From positions 868,001 to 932,000 of the forward strand of contig NZ_JAFCJE010000002.1 of assembly GCF_018131185.1 (NCBI RefSeq): a stretch of DNA of 64,000 bases, given 5' to 3'. The DNA is from Bradyrhizobium diazoefficiens (GTDB lineage Bacteria; Pseudomonadota; Alphaproteobacteria; Rhizobiales; Xanthobacteraceae). A program made the position numbers and the translations under genes. Below are positions 39,885-48,267 of this stretch, one piece after another. The notes under the pieces are model-generated. The model was not told the origin of the DNA, searched no databases, and saw only the letters and a list, made by a program, of their open reading frames with translations. Position 1 is the first letter of the stretch. Each line of letters begins with the position of its first letter.

Positions 39885-40997
39885 TCAGAAATCGGCGAGC
39901 ATCTTGCGCAGCTGCTTGGTGGCCGGCGTGACGATCGCGACGAAATAGGCCTCGCGCAGGCGCCGCTGCGCGCGGTGGCTCTTCAAGTAGCCGCGCGCGC
40001 CACAATGCAGCATCGCCGCATGCGCCGCCGCGACGCTGGCCTCGCCCGCTCGAAGCCTGAGCGCGATCACCTTGCGCCAGTAGGTCTCCTCCTCGTTGTA
40101 GGGATCGCGTGCCAGCGCCATGGTCTCGGCCTCGAGCTCGGCGGCGAGCTCGCGGAAATGCACCGGCTGCTGCGGCAGATAGCGGTTGATGTGGCCGAGC
40201 GAACCGTCGACCTCGTCCATGATGTTGATGCAGTCCTTGATGAGGCCGAGCGCCATGCCGGCCTGCAGCAGGATGAAGCCGGCGCGGATCTTCTTCACGA
40301 AGGGGCCCGCGGGATCGGCGAGGATCAGCTCGTCCGGCACGAAGGCGTCGCGGAACTGCACGCCATAGGTGCCGGTGCCGTCCATCGCCATGAATGGCTT
40401 GCACGGCGTCAGCGTGATCGCGGGGTCCGAGCAGTCGGCGAGGAACATGACGGTGCCCTCGTCGTCCTCTCGCTCGAAGATAGTGCCGAAATAATGGTCG
40501 GGACCGAGGTTGGAGACCCAGGGCAGCGCGCCACGCACGACGTAGCCGCCCTCGACCTTGCGCCCCTTCAGCTTGAGCTTCTCAATGCCGAAAAAGCTCT
40601 TCATCGGATTCGAAAGACCGGTGCCACCGAGCACGCGCCCCGTCGAGAATGCATCGCCAAAACGCTTGGCCAGCTTCACGTTGGTGGAATTCGCCGCGTA
40701 CCAGACCAGCGTGTTCTGGCACCAGGCCATGAAGGCCGTGGCGCCGCAGACCTCCCCGATCGCCGCCATCGCCTGGATCGCGCAGCGCAGATCGGCGGGA
40801 CCTTCGTGCGGCACGTGACTGCCCCAGGCGCCGACCGCGCCGAACGCACGCAGCACCTCGTCCGGATAGACCGAACCGTCGTCGATGCCGACCGCGAGCG
40901 GCGCGAGTTGCTCCCGCGCGATCCGCGCCACCTCGCCTGCAATGGACGGTGCGGGCTGATCCAGAACGTCGACCCGCGATAAAGCCAGTGAACCCAT
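39885..40997 (-). CDS. Acyl-CoA dehydrogenase family flavoprotein
   Basis: The 370-residue protein fits the acyl-CoA dehydrogenase fold in its N-terminal and middle domains (VGAWGSHVPHEGPAD, FMAWCQNTLVWYAA, GGTGLSNPMKSFFGIEKLKLKG, FMAMDGTGTYGVQF). The usual carboxylate base motif in the C-terminal domain is not obvious, so activity as a dehydrogenase is less certain; related proteins include flavin monooxygenases acting on sulfur compounds. GGGAG precedes ATG 40997. The OsmC protein is behind it on the same strand. Confidence 0.75.
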   Translation of the reverse strand: MGSLALSRVDVLDQPAPSIAGEVARIAREQLAPLAVGIDDGSVYPDEVLRAFGAVGAWGSHVPHEGPADLRCAIQAMAAIGEVCGATAFMAWCQNTLVWYAANSTNVKLAKRFGDAFSTGRVLGGTGLSNPMKSFFGIEKLKLKGRKVEGGYVVRGALPWVSNLGPDHYFGTIFEREDDEGTVMFLADCSDPAITLTPCKPFMAMDGTGTYGVQFRDAFVPDELILADPAGPFVKKIRAGFILLQAGMALGLIKDCINIMDEVDGSLGHINRYLPQQPVHFRELAAELEAETMALARDPYNEEETYWRKVIALRLRAGEASVAAAHAAMLHCGARGYLKSHRAQRRLREAYFVAIVTPATKQLRKMLADF

Positions 40998-41032
40998 GAT
41001 CGTCTCCCGCACCGTGTCCTGATTGCTCTCGG

Positions 41033-41575
41033 CTAGATGCCGACCTCGAGATTGACCGGCCGGGTGAAGGTGTTGGCGACCGGCGACCATTTCTTCACGT
41101 GGGCGACCAGCGCGTTGATCTCGTCCTGCGCGATGCCCTCGCATTCCATGTCGACCTTGACGCGCACATCGGTGAAGCCGACCGGCTTGTCCGAGGTATC
41201 GCCGGTGCCCCAGACCGCGGTGATGTTGAGATCGCCTTCGAGCTCGAGCTCGAGCTTGTTGACGATCCAGCCGCGGTGCACGGCGTTGGCGTGCAGGCCG
41301 ACCGCGAGGCAGGAGCCGAGCGCGGCGAGCGAGGCTTCCGACGGATTGGGCGCGGTATCGTCGCCCAGCAGCCCCGGCGGTTCGTCGACGATGTAGGGCG
41401 GCAGATTGCGGATGTAGTTGGCGTGGCGGAATTTACCCTCCGCAACCGTCTTGCATTTCAAGGTCTTGACGACCTTCGGATTGGCCTTGCCGCTCGCGAT
41501 CAGTTGCTCGAGGCCGTTCTTGTCGATGGGCGCGAGGCACCCCGTCAGCACTGTCTTTTGAACGACGGCAGTCAT
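41033..41575 (-). CDS. OsmC family peroxidase-like protein
   Basis: The 180-residue protein has an OsmC fold with a first Cys in LASCLAVG-like context (ALGSCLAVGLHANAVHRG near residue 87) and Glu/Arg region DMECEGIAQDEINALVAHVKK. The second peroxidatic Cys of Ohr (VCP motif) is not present at the usual place, as VANTFTRPV replaces it, so organic-peroxide activity is doubtful. It precedes the acyl-CoA dehydrogenase-like gene and is divergent from a TetR regulator. Confidence 0.82.
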   Translation of the reverse strand: MTAVVQKTVLTGCLAPIDKNGLEQLIASGKANPKVVKTLKCKTVAEGKFRHANYIRNLPPYIVDEPPGLLGDDTAPNPSEASLAALGSCLAVGLHANAVHRGWIVNKLELELEGDLNITAVWGTGDTSDKPVGFTDVRVKVDMECEGIAQDEINALVAHVKKWSPVANTFTRPVNLEVGI

Positions 41576-41821
41576 CTTCTTCTCCCTGGCAGAAGTGGAA
41601 ATCGGTAGGATACCGAACGGTCTGTTTCCCTGCATAGGGCGTGCCAAAGCGGGCCGAAAAGGAAATGCGAGGGATTGGAGCCGCTTAAGCGGCACTGCCT
41701 GCAGATTGATCAGTCGGGCTCTGCTCAAAGGCGATGCAGATGGGTTCGCCGATGCGAATCTTTTCGGCGCGAAAGAGATGCGGCTTGATGATGCCGCGCG
41801 GCTGCGAGTAAGTTGCAGCCT

Positions 41822-42475
41822 ATGGCAAAGACGTCATCGAAGAAGAAATCCAATTCGCCGCACGCCGGTGCCGGCGATGACGAATCCGCGCGCGGGCGCC
41901 TGCTCAATGCCGCCACGCACCTCTTCTGCAAGAACGGCATCAACGCCACTGGCATCGATGCCATCATCGAGGAGGCCGGCACCGCCAAGACCACGCTCTA
42001 TAAATTGTTCGGCTCCAAGACCAATCTCGTCAACGCCGTGCTCGAGAGCGAGGGCAAGCAATGGCGCGAATGGTTCATCGGCGCCATGGAAGAAGGCGGC
42101 GGCGACGCGCAGGCGAAACTGACGCGCATCTTCCCGGCATTGAAGAGCTGGTTCGCCGAAGAGCGCTTCTACGGCTGCCCCTTCATCAATGCGGTGGGCG
42201 AGCACGACAAGGACGCAAAACAGTTCCGCAATATCGCGCTGAAGCACAAGAAGATCGTGCTCGGCCACATCGAGAAGCTCGCCGGTGAATTGGGATCGGC
42301 CGAGCCCGCAGTGCTCGCGCATCAGCTCGGCCTCATCATCGACGGCGCGATCGTCGCCGCCATGATCTCGCGCGATCCGACCGTCGCCGATACGGCGGCA
42401 CTCACGGCAGGCCCGCTGCTCGGGCAGTCCAAGGCGAAGAAGAAACGCGCGGCGGAGCAGCTGGAGACGGTGTGA
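41822..42475 (+). CDS. TetR family transcriptional regulator
   Basis: The 217-residue protein has a TetR N-terminal helix-turn-helix (about 25-70: LLNAATHLFCKNGINATGID, AGTAKTTLYKLFGSKTNLV) and a helical C-terminal domain. It is divergent from the OsmC/acyl-CoA dehydrogenase pair (246 bases of intergenic DNA), which are its likely targets. ATG 41822 is preferred to the TTG at 41813. Confidence 0.9.
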   Translation: MAKTSSKKKSNSPHAGAGDDESARGRLLNAATHLFCKNGINATGIDAIIEEAGTAKTTLYKLFGSKTNLVNAVLESEGKQWREWFIGAMEEGGGDAQAKLTRIFPALKSWFAEERFYGCPFINAVGEHDKDAKQFRNIALKHKKIVLGHIEKLAGELGSAEPAVLAHQLGLIIDGAIVAAMISRDPTVADTAALTAGPLLGQSKAKKKRAAEQLETV

Positions 42476-42487
42476 TCGCGCTTGTCT

Positions 42488-42558
42488 TGTAGCCCGCATG
42501 CAGCGAAGCGGAATGCGGTGACAACGTCCCGGATTACGCTCCGCTCCATCCGGGCTAC
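42488..42558. repeat. Intergenic inverted repeat, GTAGCCCG family, copy 2
   Basis: GTAGCCCG (42489-42496) and CGGGCTAC (42551-42558) pair, with GCAGCGAAGCGGAATGCGG-type inner sequence. It is related to 198-270 and lies between convergent genes. Confidence 0.65.
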
Positions 42559-42575
42559 GAAGATTTTGTAGGGCC

Positions 42576-44015
42576 CTAGGTGCTCGTCACCTGCCGGACC
42601 GGCGGCGGCTTCCAGGTCCCGTTGATGATCGAAGGCGACTTCTCGTTGGGCCAGTACATCCGCAACATCAGCACGAACTTGCCCGCGGGCGCAGGAAGCC
42701 AGTTGCTCTCCTTGTCGGAGCCGGGATTGTCCTTCTGGATGTAGAGGTCGACCGAACCGTCCGGATTGACTTTGAGGTTCTGGCGGGCGCTGATCGACTG
42801 GCGGTTGATCGGATTGGCAACGAAGAAATAGTGCTCGTCATACATCGTCAGCGACCAGAAGCCGCCGACCGGAGGAAGCTGCCCCTTCGGAAAGCGCATG
42901 ACGTACTTGTTGCTGCCGACATACTCTTTCCCGTCGGCGTCCTTCTGCGATGTCGGATAGCACGCATCCTGAATTCGGTTGGCGCCAAGGCCGATGGCCG
43001 TGACCAGGGCGCGGTTGAAGTAATTGGTGCCGTAGACGCCGGCTTCAGCGTCGAAGGCCCAACCGTTGACATTCCTGATCGCCTTGTTGACCTTGAACTG
43101 GAGCATGATGCGGTCGAATGCCACCTGCGGGACCCGCTTGGCGAAGGCAGCATCGAATTTGCTCGCGTCGAAATCCTTGCCGGGGACAAGACCGATCTTC
43201 GCGAATTTGGCGACCTCAGCCGCATCCGCGGCGGCCGGCGGATTGCGCTTCATCAATAGCGCCAGAAGAGTGAAATAGGCGGCGGCGTCCATGCGGTTGA
43301 CCTGATCGCGAACGGCCGTCTTCATGTCGATCGACGCATCGGCCTTGCCTGCCGGCGGCGTATAGGACTTGCCGTACGCGCTGAGAGGGAAGAGCTTGAA
43401 CTCGTCCTGTGCCGCATGCACGGCCGCGTAGTCTTCCGGCGTGCCGGTGCAATAAATTCGGCCCAGAATCCACACCATGCTCGTGGGCGATTTGTATTCC
43501 TTGACACCGGCGGGAAGCGTTCCCTTCCAGCCCGGGCCGGTGATCGCGTAGGTCTGCGCCTTGGTGCCGGTGGTGCGCTTGCCCGGGACCTGGAAGACGT
43601 TGGTCCAGCCGTCCAGCATCGGAAACAGGAAGTAACGGTCCTTCATATCGGGCATGCTCAGGACCCAGGGCTCGTCTCCGACGTCGATCCAGGCGGTCGT
43701 GTAGAGGGTATCTGCGTTGGGTGCGGTGACGTCCTTGAAGCTGGCATCAGGGTATTTGCGCAGCTTGACGAATTGCCCCATCGGCGCGCGCGTGCCCTGC
43801 GGCGTCGCGACGTTGGTCATCACGCGGCGGGTCATTTCCATCGTGACAAGCGGATAGCCGTAGATATAGGCGTCCTGGGCGAGCCAGAAATCTTCGCCGC
43901 CCTCCAGGGCCCTGACGACAGGACCGTCAAACTCGGCACGTGCCGCGCGGGACATCACAAGCGACGATACGGCGGCGCTGAACACGGCCAGCGCTTGGCG
44001 ACGGTCAATTGACAT
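42576..44015 (-). CDS. Exported DUF1254/DUF1214 domain protein
   Basis: The 479-residue protein begins with a short Tat-like signal (SIDRRQALAVFSAAVSS), then DUF1254 (about 50-170: AYIYGYPLVTMEMTRRV, TAPNADTLYTTAWIDV) and DUF1214 (about 330-440: FWSLTMYDEHYFFVANPI). Members are periplasmic beta-rich proteins of unknown role. GGGAGG precedes ATG 44015. Confidence 0.87.
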   Translation of the reverse strand: MSIDRRQALAVFSAAVSSLVMSRAARAEFDGPVVRALEGGEDFWLAQDAYIYGYPLVTMEMTRRVMTNVATPQGTRAPMGQFVKLRKYPDASFKDVTAPNADTLYTTAWIDVGDEPWVLSMPDMKDRYFLFPMLDGWTNVFQVPGKRTTGTKAQTYAITGPGWKGTLPAGVKEYKSPTSMVWILGRIYCTGTPEDYAAVHAAQDEFKLFPLSAYGKSYTPPAGKADASIDMKTAVRDQVNRMDAAAYFTLLALLMKRNPPAAADAAEVAKFAKIGLVPGKDFDASKFDAAFAKRVPQVAFDRIMLQFKVNKAIRNVNGWAFDAEAGVYGTNYFNRALVTAIGLGANRIQDACYPTSQKDADGKEYVGSNKYVMRFPKGQLPPVGGFWSLTMYDEHYFFVANPINRQSISARQNLKVNPDGSVDLYIQKDNPGSDKESNWLPAPAGKFVLMLRMYWPNEKSPSIINGTWKPPPVRQVTST

Positions 44016-44194
44016 ATCGAACCCTCCCTGCTGCCCCAAAGCGTAGCGAGGGGGGTTCCATGTTCCTTGACATGCATCAATGGGACGGATGGCCTTTGGA
44101 CCGCGCTCAAGTGCCGTTCGCCAGGCACAACTCAACACGTCTGCATCAACTGGCGGTACAAATAGTGGGTTGCGACGGGCGCGAACTCCTTGCC

Positions 44195-45403
44195 CTACGG
44201 AATGTCTGAGTTTTCCGCCATCATCCTCTGCAGCCGCACCAGCTCCGCCTCAAGATCCCGCTCCACATCCGCAGCGCGAATGTCGAGCACCCGATAATCC
44301 CGCGCCTCCAGCCATGCCCGCCGCCCCGAGCGGTCAGCTGCGATCGCCTCCCCCTCGCCCGGGTTGACCAGCTCGATCGCGATCCGGTGCGGGAACGAGA
44401 CGAAATCCGGAATGCGCCGCCCCACCGGGGTTTGGCGCTTGAACTGGCCTGCAAAGCGGCGGTCACGAGTCAGGGCCTGCCAGAGCAGGCGCTCGGCATC
44501 GGTCGGGTTGCGGCGAAGCAGGCGGGCGAGGCCGCGCACGGTCGAGCCGCTGTCGGGCACACCACCGCCCTGGCCGTGCTCGGCCAGCAGCGCGCGCAGG
44601 CGCGTGGCCTGCTCGCCGTCGAGCACGCCGCCCTTGGCCGGGCCCTTGCGCCCCTCGGCGATCGCCATGACGACTCCATGGAGGGTGTGCATGTCCTGCT
44701 TGGTCGGCTCCATCCGGCTGAAGATGTTGCGCAGGTTCACCAGCATGGTGTCACGCTTCTCGGCAGGTCGCAGAAACTCCACCTTGTCGAGTTCGCGGAT
44801 GAGATTGTCGAAGAAGGCCTGCATCTGGTGCTGCGAGGCACGCTCGGAGCGCTCCGGCATGGCGTGCGGCAGCTCGCCTGACGTGGCCCGCTTGAACCAT
44901 TCATAGCCGACCAGCAGCACCGCCTGGGCGAGGTTGAGCGAGGCGAAGCCTGGATTGACCGGGAACGTGATGATGCGGTTGGAGAGCCCGACCTCCTCGT
45001 TGGTCAGCCCCCAGCGCTCGCGGCCGAACAGGATGCCGCACCTGCCGCCGGTCGCGACGTGCCCGGCGATCTCGCTCGCCGCGGCCTCCGGCCCGACCAC
45101 GGGCTTGGCCTGGTCGTGGGGGCGCGCCGTGGTGGCGAACAGCAGGTCGAGGTCGGCGACGGCCTGCTGAACCGTGTCGAACAGTTCGACCCTTTCCAGG
45201 ATATGGTCGGCGCCGGCCGCGGCGCGCTGGGCCGCGATGTTGGGCCAGCCATCCCGGGGGTTAACGATGCGCAAGGCGCCTAGCGCAAAATTGCCCATGG
45301 CGCGCGCGGCCATGCCGATGTTCTCACCGAGCTGCGGCTCGACCAGGATGACGATGGGACCGTCGAGGGACAAACCCGCCTTGCTCTTGTCAGTCCCCGA
45401 CAT
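44195..45403 (-). CDS. trmJ: tRNA (Cm32/Um32) 2'-O-methyltransferase TrmJ fused to a DUF559 nuclease-like domain
   Basis: Residues 1-250 form a SpoU-family methyltransferase: PQLGENIGMAARAMGNF, LFGRERWGLTNEEV and FASLNLAQAVLL, the three SpoU motifs, matching TrmJ, which methylates ribose 32 of tRNA anticodon loops. Residues 290-395 match DUF559 (GLARLLRRNPTDAERLLWQAL, PDFVSFPHRIAIELV, YRVLDIRAADV), a VSR-like PD-(D/E)XK fold. The usual E-x-D-G catalytic pair reads ELVN here, so nuclease activity is questionable. A 35-residue linker joins the parts. Ordinary TrmJ has about 250 residues. Confidence 0.9.
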   Translation of the reverse strand: MSGTDKSKAGLSLDGPIVILVEPQLGENIGMAARAMGNFALGALRIVNPRDGWPNIAAQRAAAGADHILERVELFDTVQQAVADLDLLFATTARPHDQAKPVVGPEAAASEIAGHVATGGRCGILFGRERWGLTNEEVGLSNRIITFPVNPGFASLNLAQAVLLVGYEWFKRATSGELPHAMPERSERASQHQMQAFFDNLIRELDKVEFLRPAEKRDTMLVNLRNIFSRMEPTKQDMHTLHGVVMAIAEGRKGPAKGGVLDGEQATRLRALLAEHGQGGGVPDSGSTVRGLARLLRRNPTDAERLLWQALTRDRRFAGQFKRQTPVGRRIPDFVSFPHRIAIELVNPGEGEAIAADRSGRRAWLEARDYRVLDIRAADVERDLEAELVRLQRMMAENSDIP

Positions 45404-45744
45404 CTGATTTCGCTTTCACTCTACGTCTCAAGGCCTTGGCAAGGCCGCCTTGGGAATTGATTCAAGCCGCCGCTTGCCGACGGCCTCGTCCCGTTCGCCT
45501 GTCGTTTGCCTGTCCTGACAAAATTCTCAAGGGAAATAACGGGGTTAGATTCGGTTTTTGAAATCGCAGGGAACGTGCCCCCGGCGGCCGGGCGAGAGCC
45601 GCCGCCCGCCCCCCAATCCCGGCAAGCTGGATGAGCTAAAAGTGCATAATCCCTTGGCTTTCGCCCGCCGCCCGGCGGTGCTAAGAGGCGGCGGATATTC
45701 CCGTGGCGCGCCGAAAGCGCCGTTCCCAAGAGGCTTCCCCGATC
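45404..45744. other. 341-base divergent intergenic region trmJ / icd
   Basis: No gene is visible. CATAAT (45645-45650) about 95 bases ahead of icd could be a -10 element, with no clear -35. A GC-rich inverted segment (CCGGCGGCCGG) lies at about 45592. No riboswitch is recognised. Confidence 0.4.
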
Positions 45745-46959
45745 ATGGCAAAAATCAAGGTATCCAATCCCGTCGTCGAGCTCGATGGCGACGAGATGAC
45801 CCGGATCATCTGGCAGTACATCAAGGACAAGCTGATCAACCCGTACCTCGATGTCGAGCTGCTCTATTTCGACCTGGGCATGGAATACCGCGACCACACC
45901 AACGATCAGGTCACCATCGACGCCGCCGAAGCCATCAAGAAGGTCGGCGTCGGCGTCAAGTGCGCCACCATCACCCCTGATGAAGCCCGGGTGAAGGAGT
46001 TCAACCTCAAGCAGATGTGGAAGTCGCCGAACGGCACCATCCGCAACATCCTCGGCGGCGTGATCTTCCGCGAGCCGATCATCTGCAAGAACGTGCCGCG
46101 TCTGGTTCCCGGCTGGACCAAGCCGATCATCATCGGCCGCCACGCCTATGGCGACCAGTACCGCGCCACCGACTTCAAGTTCCCCGGCAAGGGCACCCTC
46201 ACGATGAAGTTCGTCGGCGAGGACGGCACCGTGATCGAGAAGGAAGTGTTCAAGGCTCCGGGCGCCGGCGTCGCCATGGAGATGTACAATCTCGACGACT
46301 CCATCATCGACTTCGCCCGCGCCTCGCTGAACTACGGCCTGCTGCGCAACTACCCGGTCTATCTCTCGACCAAGAACACGATCCTGAAGGTCTATGACGG
46401 CCGCTTCAAGGACATCTTCCAGGACATCTACGACCGCGAGTTCAAGAAGGAATTCGAGGCCAAGGGCCTGACCTACGAGCACCGCCTGATCGACGACATG
46501 GTGGCCTCGGCGCTGAAATGGTCCGGCGGCTATGTCTGGGCCTGCAAGAACTACGACGGCGACGTGCAATCCGACACGGTCGCGCAGGGCTACGGCTCGC
46601 TCGGCCTGATGACCTCGGTCCTGCTCACCCCCGACGGCAAGACCGTGGAGGCCGAAGCCGCCCACGGCACGGTGACCCGCCACTACCGCGAGCACCAGAA
46701 GGGCAAGGAGACCTCGACCAACTCGATCGCCTCGATCTTCGCCTGGACCCGTGGCCTCGCCCACCGCGCCAAGCTCGACAACAATGCCGAGCTCGCCAAG
46801 TTCGCGAACACGCTGGAGAAGGTCTGCGTCGACACCGTCGAGGCCGGCTATATGACCAAGGATCTCGCGCTGCTCGTCGGCGCCGACCAGCGCTGGCTCT
46901 CGACCACCGGCTTCCTCGACAAGGTCGCCGAGAACCTGACCAAGGAGCTGGCGGCTTAA
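45745..46959 (+). CDS. icd: Isocitrate dehydrogenase, NADP-dependent
   Basis: This TCA-cycle enzyme converts isocitrate to 2-oxoglutarate. The 404-residue protein is of the eukaryotic-like monomer/dimer type: [26 protein letters not shown] (substrate serine/asparagine region), [27 protein letters not shown] with metal-binding Asp, and [14 protein letters not shown] for NADP binding. The start at 45745 gives [15 protein letters not shown] as in relatives. Confidence 0.97.
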   Translation: MAKIKVSNPVVELDGDEMTRIIWQYIKDKLINPYLDVELLYFDLGMEYRDHTNDQVTIDAAEAIKKVGVGVKCATITPDEARVKEFNLKQMWKSPNGTIRNILGGVIFREPIICKNVPRLVPGWTKPIIIGRHAYGDQYRATDFKFPGKGTLTMKFVGEDGTVIEKEVFKAPGAGVAMEMYNLDDSIIDFARASLNYGLLRNYPVYLSTKNTILKVYDGRFKDIFQDIYDREFKKEFEAKGLTYEHRLIDDMVASALKWSGGYVWACKNYDGDVQSDTVAQGYGSLGLMTSVLLTPDGKTVEAEAAHGTVTRHYREHQKGKETSTNSIASIFAWTRGLAHRAKLDNNAELAKFANTLEKVCVDTVEAGYMTKDLALLVGADQRWLSTTGFLDKVAENLTKELAA

Positions 46960-46997
46960 GCCGTCCGCAATTCCGCCCGACTGGGCCGGACATCATC

Positions 46998-47032
46998 ACG
47001 GGCCGCGCGACAGCGCGGCCCGTTTGCTTTTT
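46998..47032 (+). terminator. Rho-independent terminator of icd
   Basis: CGGGCCGCGC pairs with GCGCGGCCCG (loop GACA) and is followed by TTTGCTTTTT. Confidence 0.9.
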
Positions 47033-47041
47033 CGGACCGCT

Positions 47042-48262
47042 TCAGCGGCCTCCCCCGTCCCCCTGCGCCAGTTCCGCCAGCGCGAGATCGCCGGTGTCGG
47101 CAAGCCTTGCCTTGGCGGTGGTGTGAACGTGGTCGGCGAGCGTCGGCATGCGTTCGATCAGGGCGTGAAAGTCCTGGGCGTCGAGCACCAGGAGCCGGGT
47201 CTTTCGCATCGCCGTCACCGTGCCGCTGCGCTTTGTCTTGTGCAGCAGCGCGATCTCGCCGAAGAAAGTGCCGTCGGTAAGCCGCACATGCTGGCTCGGC
47301 AGCGCGATCTCGACCTCGCCGGCGGTGATGAAATACATCGACGAGGCCACATCGCCGCGCCGCACCAGGATCTCGCCCTGCTCGATGGTGCGCGCGCGGA
47401 GCAGCCGCATGATGTCGGCGATCTCGGCCGCCGACAGATGCGAGAACAGCGGCACCCGCGCCAGCATGCCCCAGGTGACGACGAAATCACGCCGCTTCAC
47501 CTCTTCGGCGAACGCGGTCGAGATGATCGCGACCGGCAGCGCGATCATGGCGAAGCCGCTGATGATGGCGAATGTGGAGATCAGCTTGCCGAGCGGCGTC
47601 ACCGGCACGACGTCGCCATAGCCGACGGTGCCGAGCGTCACGATCGCCCACCACATCGCCTGCGGGATGGTGCCGAGCTTGTCCGGCTGCACGTCGCGCT
47701 CGATGGCGTAGAGCAGCGAGGCGAAGGTCAGGACCGCGCCGATCAGGATGACGATGCAGCCGATCAGCGCCCGCCGCTCGGCATGCACGGCGGCAAGCAG
47801 CGAGCGCATCGCCGGGGAGTACCGTATCAGCTTGAAGAACGGCAGCACGCCGAGGGCGGCCAGCGTCGCATGCCGCCCGGTGGCGAGCACGATCGCGGCC
47901 GGCAGAAACGCCAGGAGATCGATGATGCCGAGCGCCGAGAAGGCGTAGCCGAGCCGGTCGGAGAGCGCGGACGCCTTGCGCTGGGTGTGGCCCGCCACGG
48001 TCCACAGCCGCGCGGCATATTCCAGCGCGAACACGATCACGGACAGGATGGTGATGGCCGCGAACAGCGTGCCGAACTGCGCGTCCAGCTCCGGCACCGA
48101 GGCGAGGATCATCGCGACCACATTGAGCACGATGACGCCGATGATGATCTGGATGAAGCGCGACCCGACTGAATAGGCCAGCGGATCGTGCTCCAGCAAT
48201 TCATAGAGGCGATCCCTCATATTGGGATCGGGAAGCCCATGTCCGCGCGGACTGGGGCGCAT
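47042..48262 (-). CDS. Cyclic-nucleotide-gated potassium channel (MloK1-like)
   Basis: The 406-residue protein has six membrane helices, the K+ selectivity filter TVGYGD (in TLGTVGYGDVVP near residue 205), and a C-terminal cNMP-binding domain (about 275-385) with DGTFFGEIALLHKTKRSGTVTA (phosphate-binding cassette with FGEIAL and an Arg). This is the architecture of MloK1 from Mesorhizobium. ATG 48262 follows the alaS stop by five bases (TAAGGATCATG), so co-expression is likely. Residues 1-15 may be a mis-start; ATG 48220 has no ribosome-binding site. Confidence 0.92.
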   Translation of the reverse strand: MRPSPRGHGLPDPNMRDRLYELLEHDPLAYSVGSRFIQIIIGVIVLNVVAMILASVPELDAQFGTLFAAITILSVIVFALEYAARLWTVAGHTQRKASALSDRLGYAFSALGIIDLLAFLPAAIVLATGRHATLAALGVLPFFKLIRYSPAMRSLLAAVHAERRALIGCIVILIGAVLTFASLLYAIERDVQPDKLGTIPQAMWWAIVTLGTVGYGDVVPVTPLGKLISTFAIISGFAMIALPVAIISTAFAEEVKRRDFVVTWGMLARVPLFSHLSAAEIADIMRLLRARTIEQGEILVRRGDVASSMYFITAGEVEIALPSQHVRLTDGTFFGEIALLHKTKRSGTVTAMRKTRLLVLDAQDFHALIERMPTLADHVHTTAKARLADTGDLALAELAQGDGGGR

Positions 48263-48267
48263 GATCC

